Positions 7,185-13,001 of a stretch of DNA of 13,001 nucleotides are shown one piece after another. The notes under the pieces were generated by a model. The model saw nothing but the letters and a program-made list of their open reading frames with translations. It searched no databases and was not told where the DNA came from. Every line of letters begins with the position of its first letter. Position 1 is the first letter of the stretch. The stretch is from contig CAMLQS010000120.1 of NCBI GenBank assembly GCA_946482165.1, positions 1 through 13,001 of the forward strand, written 5' to 3'. This stretch comes from an uncultured Verrucomicrobiota bacterium. GTDB lineage: Bacteria; Verrucomicrobiota; Verrucomicrobiae; Opitutales; Opitutaceae. The position numbers and the translations under genes were made by a program.

Positions 7185-8540
7185 TTGAACACGTCCGCCG
7201 CCTCGCGTCTCCTCGCCGCCCTTCTCGCCGTTTCCCTCGCGGGGAACGTCGCGCTCCTCCTTCGCGCCTCGCGCGGCGCCTCGTCTTTCCCGTCCCCGGC
7301 AACCTCAGCGCGCGAGCCTCTTTCACCCGCCCCCGGCTCCGGCGCCTCGCCCGCCACGGCTCCCGCCTCGCCCGAGGCCGTCGCCGCGCTTTCCCGAAGC
7401 CTTTCGGCGGCGAATCTCGCCGAGTTCCGCGCCCTGCTCGAGGCGGCCGGCGTCGCCCCGTCCCTTCGCAGGGAACTCCTTCAAGTCGCCCTCACCCACC
7501 GCTACGCGGATCGCTTTCGCGGAAACATGCTTCCCTACGGCGAACTCATGCGTCGCGAGTGGTGGCGCGATCCCGCGATGGAGGACTATCACCCCGCCGG
7601 GATTTCGGCCAAACGCCGCCAGGAGGACTCCCTCGCCCTCAGCAAGCAGTTCAACGCCGATCTCTCCGAGCTTCTCGGCGAAGACCTGCTCGCTCTCGAT
7701 CTCGAGGACCCTGACAACGGGTGGATCGCCCGTCGCTTCTCCGGCCTGCCCAAGGAAAAGGCCGCCGCACTCCACCGCATCGAGCGCGACTACCAGGAAC
7801 TCGAGCAGGAGATCCACGCCCGCTCGGGAAATTTTTCGCTGCCCTCCGACGAGGAGAAACTCCGCCTCCTCAAGGAAGAGCAGGAACGAGACATCGCCGC
7901 CCTGCTCACGCCGGAGGAGCGCTCCGAGTGGGAGCTGCGAACCTCCTCCACCGCCGACCGCGCTCGCAGCCACTCGACCCGTTACCGCGCCACCGAAGAG
8001 GAATATCGCCGGATTTACGCCCTCCAGAAAACCTTCGACGATACCTTCGACCGCGATCCGTTCGATGGCGCCGGCGATCCGGACTGGAAAGCCCGGCAGG
8101 AGGCGGAAAAAGCCCTCCTGGCCGGCATCCGCTCCATCATCGGAGAAGAGCGCCATGCCGAAGCCCTTCGCCGCCAGAGCTCGGATTTCACCCTCGCCGA
8201 GGCCGCCGTCGAACGCCTTGGGCTCCCTGCAGGCGCTCCCGACCAAGTCTATGCGTTGCGGGAACCCGCAGCCGAGGCGTCTCGCCGCATTTCCGCCGAC
8301 CCGAAACTGACGTCCGAGGAGAAAAAGACCGCCCTCGTCCGCCTCGCCGCCGAAACGCGCGCCAAGTTGGAAGCGACCCTCGGCAAAGAGGCGTCCGCCG
8401 TCTACCTTCAGCGCGGCGGCATGGGTTGGCTCCGCTCGCTGGATGAAGGCGTGCCCGTCCAGTTCGATCCGGAAAACGGCGGCTACAACCCCTACTCCCC
8501 GGAGGACCCGGCCCCCGTGCCCGTCATCCACATCGACTGA
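7185..8540 (+). CDS. Membrane-anchored helical protein of unknown function
   Basis: 451 residues starting at TTG 7185. That start is chosen because it puts a clean signal-anchor or signal peptide at the N-terminus (RLLAALLAVSLAGNVALLL, residues 8-26), and no ATG lies nearby in frame. The remainder is highly charged and helical, likely periplasmic. An Ala/Pro/Ser-rich linker covers about 30-62. Glu-rich helices follow, then LLTPEERSEWELR near residue 240 and a segment EEEYRRIYALQKTFDDTFD. I have a tentative memory of similar LTPEER...YALQ proteins in other Verrucomicrobia near ECF sigma factors, not checked. The LTPEER piece distantly recalls the LTxxQ motif of Spy/CpxP-type periplasmic proteins, but the protein is much longer, so this is weak. 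It is divergent from the sigma-kinase operon and could be part of its signalling module. No ribosome binding site is visible. Confidence 0.8.
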   Translation: MNTSAASRLLAALLAVSLAGNVALLLRASRGASSFPSPATSAREPLSPAPGSGASPATAPASPEAVAALSRSLSAANLAEFRALLEAAGVAPSLRRELLQVALTHRYADRFRGNMLPYGELMRREWWRDPAMEDYHPAGISAKRRQEDSLALSKQFNADLSELLGEDLLALDLEDPDNGWIARRFSGLPKEKAAALHRIERDYQELEQEIHARSGNFSLPSDEEKLRLLKEEQERDIAALLTPEERSEWELRTSSTADRARSHSTRYRATEEEYRRIYALQKTFDDTFDRDPFDGAGDPDWKARQEAEKALLAGIRSIIGEERHAEALRRQSSDFTLAEAAVERLGLPAGAPDQVYALREPAAEASRRISADPKLTSEEKKTALVRLAAETRAKLEATLGKEASAVYLQRGGMGWLRSLDEGVPVQFDPENGGYNPYSPEDPAPVPVIHID

Positions 8541-8626
8541 GCCGGACCACGTCAGCCGGCCGCGTGGATCGCAGGGCTGATTTCCCCTCTTTCGCTTCGG
8601 CTGCGGATCGGTTAAGAAAGGGCGTT

Positions 8627-8980
8627 ATGATCAAAGGCCAGAAAGTCGTCTGCATCAACGACACCTTCCCCGCGCTCGTCCGCGCCATCTACAAGCAACT
8701 GCCGGTGAAGGGCGCAACCTACACGATCCGGGAGGTTTTCCTCGGACGCGAGAAGGTGGTGAAGGCCGGCGACTCCGCGACGGTCGGCCTGCTCCTTGTC
8801 GAGCTGACCAACCCCCCCGACCCCTTCCATCAGGGCAAACAAGAGCTCGGCTTCAGCTCGGAGCGCTTCGCCCCGCTCGAAGAAAAGAGCGACGAGACCG
8901 CCGTCGGCGAGGAAGCCGGCGAACTCGCGGGAGTCGGCTACGGCGACGACAAGCCCAACAAGGGCTTTTGGCAAAACTGA
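8627..8980 (+). CDS. Small conserved-type hypothetical protein (117 aa)
   Basis: I do not assign a function. The ATG at 8627 has the purine-rich sequence aagaaaggg six to eight bases upstream, which fixes this start rather than the in-frame ATG at 8564. Residues 1-82 look like a compact beta-rich fold: MIKGQKVVCINDTFP, then LPVKGATYTIREVFLG, a LLLVEL strand, NPPDPF and FSSERFAPL. This is the style of short SH3-like hypothetical proteins scattered in bacteria and phages. Residues 85-117 are an acidic, Gly-rich and probably disordered tail. It lies 86 bp after the TTG-started gene in the same direction and could be co-transcribed. Downstream are a palindrome and a bidirectional terminator. Confidence 0.8.
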   Translation: MIKGQKVVCINDTFPALVRAIYKQLPVKGATYTIREVFLGREKVVKAGDSATVGLLLVELTNPPDPFHQGKQELGFSSERFAPLEEKSDETAVGEEAGELAGVGYGDDKPNKGFWQN

Positions 8981-9004
8981 GACGATCGGCAACCTAACGT
9001 AACG

Positions 9005-9035
9005 CACCCAATGTTCGTAATACGAACATTGGGTG
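9005..9035. repeat. 31-bp near-perfect palindrome
   Basis: Arms cacccaatgttcgta (9005-9019) and tacgaacattgggtg (9021-9035) are exact reverse complements around a single A at 9020. It lies 24 bp after the 117-aa gene's stop in a convergent gap. No T-run follows on the plus strand, and the true terminator lies 60 bp further on. It could be a dimeric regulator operator, a recombination or replication-related site, or a small mobile palindrome. The symmetric core TGTTC-N7-GAACA is notable. Confidence 0.9.
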
Positions 9036-9041
9036 GCGATC

Positions 9042-9054
9042 CCCTTCGGAAGGG
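9042..9054 (+). other. Short hairpin between palindrome and terminator
   Basis: The sequence ccctt-cgg-aaggg can form a five-pair stem with a three-base loop. It is small and may be chance, but it lies between two much stronger inverted repeats in the same gap. Confidence 0.3.
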
Positions 9055-9096
9055 AGCGTTCCAACGGGCCGATCCTCTCGCGATCCTAACCCTGCA

Positions 9097-9129
9097 AAAA
9101 GGCGCCGGCGTTGAAAGCCGGCGCCTTTT
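9097..9129. terminator. Bidirectional intrinsic terminator
   Basis: A perfect 13-bp stem (aaaaggcgccggc at 9097-9109 with gccggcgcctttt at 9117-9129) encloses a 7-nt loop. The T-tail is four T on the plus strand and five T on the minus strand, so it can stop both the plus-strand gene ending at 8980 and the dnaJ transcript ending at 9159. Confidence 0.9.
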
Positions 9130-9158
9130 CCGCGTCAGTAAGCCGTCTCGCCCGGCGC

Positions 9159-10328
9159 TCAGAAAAACTTCTTCGCCTTCGCGAACCAGCTTTCGCTCGT
9201 CGGATGCTCCGCGTCGCCGCTCACGCGGGCGAATTCCTTCAGCAGCTTTTCCTGCTCGCCCGTCAGCTTGGTCGGCACCTCGACATGCACGCGCACGAGC
9301 TGGTCGCCCTGGTGGCCGCGCTGCCGGAGCGAAGGCATGCCCTTGCCGCGAAGGCGGAAGGTCGTGCCGCTCTGCGTGCCGACCGGCACCTTCACCGTCG
9401 CCTTGCCGAAGAGCGTCGGCACCTCGAGCGTGCCGCCGAGCGTGGCGAGCGTGAACTTGATCGGAATCTCGCAAAAGAGGTCGTCGTCCTGGCGCTCGAA
9501 GAGCTCGTGCTGCTTCACGTTGAGCACGATGTAAAGGTCGCCGTCCTGGCCGCCGGCGAGACCGGCCTCGCCGTTGCCGGAGGAGCGCAGGCGCGTGCCG
9601 GTGTCGACGCCCGGCGGGATGCGCACGTTGACCTTGGCCGTCTGCGGCACGCGGCCCTCGCCGCGGCAGGCGGTGCAGGCCTTTTCCACCTTCTGGCCCG
9701 CGCCGCCGCAGGTCGGACAGGTCTGGGCAAACGTAATGATGCCGCCGCTACGCCGGATCTGGCCGGCGCCCCGGCAGGTGGGACACACGACTTTCTTCGA
9801 GCCGGGCTCGGCGCCCGAACCGGAGCAGCGCTCGCAGGCGTGCAGGCGCCGGAAGGAGATCTCGCGTTCCACGCCCTTGGCCGCGTCCTCGAGGCTGATC
9901 TCGAGATCGTAGCGCAGGTCGGAACCGTCGCGCTCGGAGCCGCCGCCCCCGCCGCCGAACATCTGGTCGAAGATGCCGCCGCCTCCTCCCATGCCGCCTC
10001 CGCCCTGCTGGCCGAAGACCTCGCGGAAGATGTCGAAGGGATCGTGAAAGCCACCGCCGCCCGCGCCGCCGGGACCGCGCGGCCCGGCGCCGCCGCTCTG
10101 CGTAAAGGCCTGGTGGCCGTAACGGTCATAAGCGGCGCGCTTCTGCGGATCCTTCAGGACCTCGTAGGCTTCGGAGACTTTCTTGAACATCTCCTCGGCC
10201 TGCTTGTCGCCGGGATTTTTGTCCGGGTGATATTGGACGGCCTTCTTGCGGTAGGCCTTCTTCAGTTCCTCCTCCGAGGCGCCCTTTTCGACGCCGAGGA
10301 GAGTGTAATAGTCTTCGTTTGCGGCCAT
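9159..10328 (-). CDS. dnaJ: Chaperone protein DnaJ (type I Hsp40)
   Basis: A 389-residue cytoplasmic co-chaperone that stimulates the ATPase of DnaK and delivers unfolded clients. The domain order is complete. The J domain is at 6-71 with HPD at 34-36. A long Gly/Phe-rich linker spans about 78-132, with poly-Gly runs. The zinc domain has all four CxxCxGxG repeats, starting at Cys165, Cys182, Cys204 and Cys218. The beta-sandwich client-binding region spans about 230-355, followed by the C-terminal helix region. Length fits type I DnaJ. It follows grpE on the same strand after an 87-bp gap with no terminator, so co-transcription is likely. DnaK is not in the window. No Shine-Dalgarno sequence is visible before ATG 10328. 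Confidence 0.98.
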   Translation of the reverse strand: MAANEDYYTLLGVEKGASEEELKKAYRKKAVQYHPDKNPGDKQAEEMFKKVSEAYEVLKDPQKRAAYDRYGHQAFTQSGGAGPRGPGGAGGGGFHDPFDIFREVFGQQGGGGMGGGGGIFDQMFGGGGGGSERDGSDLRYDLEISLEDAAKGVEREISFRRLHACERCSGSGAEPGSKKVVCPTCRGAGQIRRSGGIITFAQTCPTCGGAGQKVEKACTACRGEGRVPQTAKVNVRIPPGVDTGTRLRSSGNGEAGLAGGQDGDLYIVLNVKQHELFERQDDDLFCEIPIKFTLATLGGTLEVPTLFGKATVKVPVGTQSGTTFRLRGKGMPSLRQRGHQGDQLVRVHVEVPTKLTGEQEKLLKEFARVSGDAEHPTSESWFAKAKKFF

Positions 10329-10415
10329 GTCGGGTGCGTTGCGAGCGGGACTGCTTGGTAAATGGTTAAAGGGAACGGCTGCGGAAGCGGTCGAGGGCGG
10401 AGCGCGTGGGCTGGC

Positions 10416-11036
10416 TCAGACGACCACGCCGTTTTCCGGGTCGGCGGGTTTCTCGGGTTTGCCGGCCGAGACGACGACGCTGGCGGCGCGCACGAGACGG
10501 CCGTTCAGCGTGTAGCCGATGCGCGTGACGGCGGCGACGTGGTCGGGGGGGATCTCGGCGCTCGGCTGCTGGGCGATGGCCTCGTGCAGATTGGGATCGA
10601 AGGGCTTCCCCACCGGCGCCACCTCGGCGAGACCGTGGGACGAGAGGGCGGTCTTAAGCTGCGAAACGATCATTTCGACGCCTCCGGAAAGGCTCTTGAG
10701 GTCCGCGTTGGCCGCCTTGGTCGCGTTCAGGGCGTGGCCGAGGTTGTCGAGCACGGGAATCAAGTCCTCGAGGATGCGAGTGGCGGCGCGGTGGGCGGCA
10801 TCCTCGCGGTCGCGGACGGCGCGTTTGCGATAGTTGTCCAGATCCGCGACGGAGCGCAGGTAACGCTCGTAGTTTTCGGCGGCCTCCTTCTTGGCGGCGG
10901 CGATCTGCTCCTCCGGGCTCGGTCCGGCGGCCGGCGCGGCGGACGCGGCCCCGGCGGCCCCGGCGGCGGGCGCGGGCTGGGGCGCGGCGGGCTCGGAGTT
11001 GGCGGGAGACGGGTTGGCGGGTTCGGCTTGGCTCAT
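10416..11036 (-). CDS. grpE: Nucleotide exchange factor GrpE
   Basis: A 206-residue cytoplasmic protein that releases ADP from DnaK. Residues 1-42 are an Ala/Pro-rich, low-complexity tail. The long dimerising helix follows (about 42-85) with DLDNYRKRA (65-73). The core has ILEDLIPVLDNL (88-99), a GVEMI helix, FDPNLHEA (146-153), and the C-terminal beta-wing ending in TLNGRLVRAASVVVS. ATG 11036 is chosen because it gives the family's usual length; extending to 11129 would add 31 residues running into the inverted-repeat element. It is first gene of the grpE-dnaJ unit. No CIRCE operator (TTAGCACTC-N9-GAGTGCTAA) is visible upstream, so HrcA control is not supported here. The promoter probably lies in the 92 bp up to the inverted-repeat element, or within that element. 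Confidence 0.96.
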   Translation of the reverse strand: MSQAEPANPSPANSEPAAPQPAPAAGAAGAASAAPAAGPSPEEQIAAAKKEAAENYERYLRSVADLDNYRKRAVRDREDAAHRAATRILEDLIPVLDNLGHALNATKAANADLKSLSGGVEMIVSQLKTALSSHGLAEVAPVGKPFDPNLHEAIAQQPSAEIPPDHVAAVTRIGYTLNGRLVRAASVVVSAGKPEKPADPENGVVV

Positions 11037-11128
11037 GGGAAAAGGTTCAGGTGAAAACAAGATACCCGGCGGCGCAAGCCCCGGGGCGGCGGGCTTGGAA
11101 ACACCTGTCATTTCCCGGCGGCCCGCCA

Positions 11129-11307
11129 TAGGCGCTGTCTTCGAAATAAACCGGCGCGCCGCTGACGCCCTGCGGGTGAGGGGAAATCACGCCGGGCCGG
11201 CGTTGCCCGAGGTGGCACGGACCGCTGGTCCGCCTCCGCCTCGGCCGCCTTGGCCGAGCATAATTTCCCTCTCACGGAGCGCTGGTTTATTTCGAAGACA
11301 GCGCCTA
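11129..11307. repeat. 179-bp element with 29-bp terminal inverted repeats (MITE-like or structured RNA)
   Basis: The left arm (11129-11157, beginning taggcgctgtcttcgaaat) and right arm (11279-11307, ending atttcgaagacagcgccta) are reverse complements over 29 bp with one mismatch, which would be a G-U pair in RNA. The spacer is 121 bp. Inside it the pairing partly continues (11176-11187 with 11263-11275, one inserted base). Three small hairpins follow: 11190-11202, 11218-11232 and 11240-11258, the last with arms ctcggcc/ggccgag. The ends can be read as TA followed by ggcgctgtcttcg and its mirror, compatible with the TA target duplication of IS630/Tc1-type insertions. There is no coding capacity for a transposase. 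It sits between the divergent grpE and membrane-protein genes. Confidence 0.85.
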
Positions 11308-11331
11308 GCTTGCGGCATTCTCCTCCTCGCC

Positions 11332-12591
11332 ATGAAACGCTTCCTTCCCTGGGTCGCCTGCGTCGCCCTGCTCGCCTTTGTCGCGGCCCCGCTCCGGGCG
11401 GCGTCCGCCGCCGCTCCCGCGGCCCCCGCCGCGCAGAGCGCCCCGGCGGCCGCCCCCGCCGCGAATGACAAATCGCCCGTCGCGCCCTATGCCAAGGCCG
11501 TCGCCACCGTCACAGGCGTGGCCATCTCCCCCTTGCTCGGCACCGGAGCTCTCGGAGTTTACGAGGCGTGGAAGGCCGAGACGCCCGAGCAGAAAGCCGC
11601 GCTGCCCTGGTATGCGAAGGCGAGCTTCTTCATCCCCGCCCTGCTCATCGTCGGTGTTTGCGCGGCGAAGGACTCCTTCGGCGCGGTCGTGCCCCCCGGC
11701 TGGAAAAAGCCCCTCGATGTCCTCGAAACCATCGAGAACAAGGCCTCCGGCCTCGTCGCCGCCGGCGCGGTCGTGCCTTTCACCATGGCATCGCTCTCCA
11801 AGATGATCGTCGCCTCCGCCCCCGCCGTCCAGGCCGGCGACGCCATGCTCCACACCGGCACCGCCACGATCGCGGTCGGCGCCATCGACTGGTCGTGGTT
11901 GCTCAACATCCTCACCGTGCCGGTCGGCGTCGCGGTCTTCGCCGTCGTCTGGCTCGCCTCGCATGCCATCAACGCGCTCATTCTCCTGAGCCCATGGGGC
12001 GCCATCGACGCGGTGTTGAAGGGCGCCCGCACCGCCCTCCTCGGCCTCATCACCATCACCGCCATGCTCGACCCGTGGATCAGCGTGGCGCTGTCGGCCA
12101 TCGTTATTCTGGTCGCCTACCTGGTCGCGGGCTGGGCCTTCCGTCTCACCATCTTCGGGACGATCTTCTCCTGGGATTTCCTCACCTTCCGCAAGAGCCG
12201 CTTCAAGGTCGTCGAGAAGGGCGAAAACCTCCTCTTCTCCAGCAACACCCTCACCCAACAGGGAGTGCCGATGCGCACCTATGGCCGCCTGCGCCACGAG
12301 CCGGAGAACGGCAAACTCGTCTTCCGCTACCGCCCCTGGCTCGTCCTTCCCGAGCGTTCGACCGACGTAAAGCTCGCCGCGCCCTCCGTGGGCGAAGGCC
12401 TCTTCATCAGCTCCATCGAGGACGGCGAGGAAACCGCCTTCGTCCTGCCCCCGCGCTACCGCGGCCACGAGGCGGAGGTCGCCCGCGCCTACGCCATCGA
12501 AGGCGGCGTCCGCCCCGTCGGCCTGCTCAAAGCATGGAGCGCCTTGAGGGAGCTCTTCGGCGGAGGCTCGGCGCGCACGCAGGTCGTCTGA
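11332..12591 (+). CDS. Polytopic membrane protein of unknown function
   Basis: 419 residues, not recognised. A signal peptide occupies residues 1-23 (MKRFLPW, hydrophobic core, LRA-AS cleavage). An Ala/Pro-rich linker follows (24-45). Hydrophobic segments suggesting membrane helices lie at about 58-76, 97-115, 138-160, 188-221 (perhaps two) and 235-282 (two). The C-terminal 135 residues from about 285 are soluble and beta-rich (FKVVEKGENLLFSS, KLVFRYRPWLVLP, GEGLFISSIEDGEETAFVLPP), ending in a short helix. ATG 11332 is chosen because it starts the signal peptide; the frame is open further upstream across the inverted-repeat element without protein-like sequence. Only 24 bp separate it from that element, so its promoter or leader should overlap it. 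It terminates at a hairpin at 12625-12653. Confidence 0.85.
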   Translation: MKRFLPWVACVALLAFVAAPLRAASAAAPAAPAAQSAPAAAPAANDKSPVAPYAKAVATVTGVAISPLLGTGALGVYEAWKAETPEQKAALPWYAKASFFIPALLIVGVCAAKDSFGAVVPPGWKKPLDVLETIENKASGLVAAGAVVPFTMASLSKMIVASAPAVQAGDAMLHTGTATIAVGAIDWSWLLNILTVPVGVAVFAVVWLASHAINALILLSPWGAIDAVLKGARTALLGLITITAMLDPWISVALSAIVILVAYLVAGWAFRLTIFGTIFSWDFLTFRKSRFKVVEKGENLLFSSNTLTQQGVPMRTYGRLRHEPENGKLVFRYRPWLVLPERSTDVKLAAPSVGEGLFISSIEDGEETAFVLPPRYRGHEAEVARAYAIEGGVRPVGLLKAWSALRELFGGGSARTQVV

Positions 12592-12624
12592 GCGGCGAAG
12601 CAGCGCGCTTTCCGCTTTCCCCGC

Positions 12625-12653
12625 CGGGCGGGCCTTACTCGCCCGACTTTTTT
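12625..12653 (+). terminator. Intrinsic terminator of the membrane-protein gene
   Basis: Stem cgggcg (12625-12630) pairs with cgcccg (12640-12645) around a 9-nt loop, followed by AC and six T (12648-12653). The second arm and T-run lie inside the last codons of the convergent cupin gene, so the two transcripts overlap at their 3' ends. Confidence 0.7.
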
Positions 12654-13001
12654 GCCTCCGCCGCCTTCGCCGCGGGCAATGTCGCCGGAGCCGCCGTCTT
12701 CACCGTGAACGGCCCGCCGTCCTTGGTGCCGAGCACGAACATCACGAGCTTCACCGGCTTCTCGCCGCGGTTCACGCCGTTGTGGTCGAGATCGACCACC
12801 TCGCACAGTGCCTCGCCGGGCTTGATCTTGTTCACGCGCCCGTCGGCCAGCGTCACTTCGAGCTCCCCCTCGATCAGATAGCCGATGCAGCCGATCGGGT
12901 GCTTGTGCCAGCCCGTCTGCGCACCCGGCGGCATTTCCACCATCAAGGCGGTCACCTCCGCCTGCCCGTCCTCGGGTTTCGGATACGCGAGGGGCCGCCC
13001 C
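12635..13001 (-). CDS. Cupin-domain protein, 5'-partial
   Basis: A small single-domain cupin, likely binding a metal ion. The frame stays open to the right edge, so the N-terminus is missing; GTG 12955 is only an internal possibility, because the upstream residues (GRPLAYPKPEDGQAEV) already look like the family. Cupin motif 1 is GAQTGWHKHP...GELEV, keeping the two His ligands of HxH but with a hydrophobic residue where many cupins carry Glu. Motif 2 is KPGEAL...DHNGVNRG, with the third His and the Asn. The last 25 residues are an Ala/Lys-rich tail. Function cannot be told from the fold: such proteins range from isomerases and dioxygenases to sensors. A signal peptide, if any, is outside the window. 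Confidence 0.88.
   Translation of the reverse strand, partial: GRPLAYPKPEDGQAEVTALMVEMPPGAQTGWHKHPIGCIGYLIEGELEVTLADGRVNKIKPGEALCEVVDLDHNGVNRGEKPVKLVMFVLGTKDGGPFTVKTAAPATLPAAKAAEAKKSGE

Noticed and set aside
7323..8531. Minus-strand open frame of 402 codons opposite the unknown plus-strand gene
   Set aside because: The plus-strand frame has a signal-anchor start and natural charged helices; the minus frame is Gly/Ala-rich with no signal or motif. This is the least secure strand choice in the window, but plus is clearly better.
9012..9028. LexA (SOS) box within the 31-bp palindrome
   Set aside because: The half-sites TGTTC and GAACA fit, but the spacer is seven bases instead of the four I recall for Verrucomicrobia, and no gene starts just downstream.
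9111..10361. Plus-strand open frame opposite dnaJ
   Set aside because: DnaJ on the minus strand is complete with J domain and zinc repeats; the plus frame has no domain features.
10891..11331. Upstream extension of the membrane-protein frame
   Set aside because: It would run through the grpE 5' end and the inverted-repeat element; the signal peptide at 11332 marks the real start.
11037..11331. CIRCE element upstream of grpE
   Set aside because: No TTAGCACTC/GAGTGCTAA arms are present; the inverted repeat found there is unrelated in sequence and spacing.
11305..12468. Minus-strand open frame of 387 codons opposite the membrane protein
   Set aside because: Gly/Asp/Arg-rich antisense composition, whereas the plus strand gives a signal peptide and membrane helices.

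Overview
The window looks like a piece of a GC-rich chromosome from a Verrucomicrobiota bacterium, most probably an Opitutales relative. This is inferred from four things: a PEP-CTERM surface protein, a TIGR02999-like ECF sigma factor coupled to a PknB-type kinase with a C-terminal sensor region, the general protein style, and weak or absent Shine-Dalgarno sequences. No ribosomal RNA, tRNA, CRISPR array or transposase gene is visible.

Left part (1-7000, all minus strand). Reading from right to left, an ECF sigma factor (6400-6948) overlaps a large transmembrane Ser/Thr kinase (4154-6403) by ATGA, and the pair ends in a strong intrinsic terminator (4085-4134). Next come a PEP-CTERM exported protein (3101-3988) and a secreted family 31 glycoside hydrolase that runs off the left edge (1-2936). 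These last two share a gapless module of 238 residues. The module stands alone in front of a PEP-CTERM anchor in one protein and in front of a complete GH31 enzyme core in the other. The region reads as a cell-surface sugar-processing locus beside a signal-transduction pair. Regulation of one by the other is inference only.

Middle (7000-9160, plus strand). A TTG-started, membrane-anchored helical protein of unknown function (7185-8540) is divergent from the sigma factor. It is followed by a small conserved-looking protein (8627-8980). The convergent gap after it holds a 31-bp near-perfect palindrome and a bidirectional terminator.

Right part (9160-13001). grpE and dnaJ form a minus-strand chaperone operon. 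A 179-bp element with 29-bp terminal inverted repeats (11129-11307) sits between grpE and a divergent gene for an unknown polytopic membrane protein (11332-12591). That gene converges on a cupin gene (12635 to the right edge), and its terminator overlaps the cupin's 3' end.

The strongest leads for something undescribed are the inverted-repeat element at 11129-11307, the palindrome at 9005-9035 and the shared module. None by itself proves a new system.
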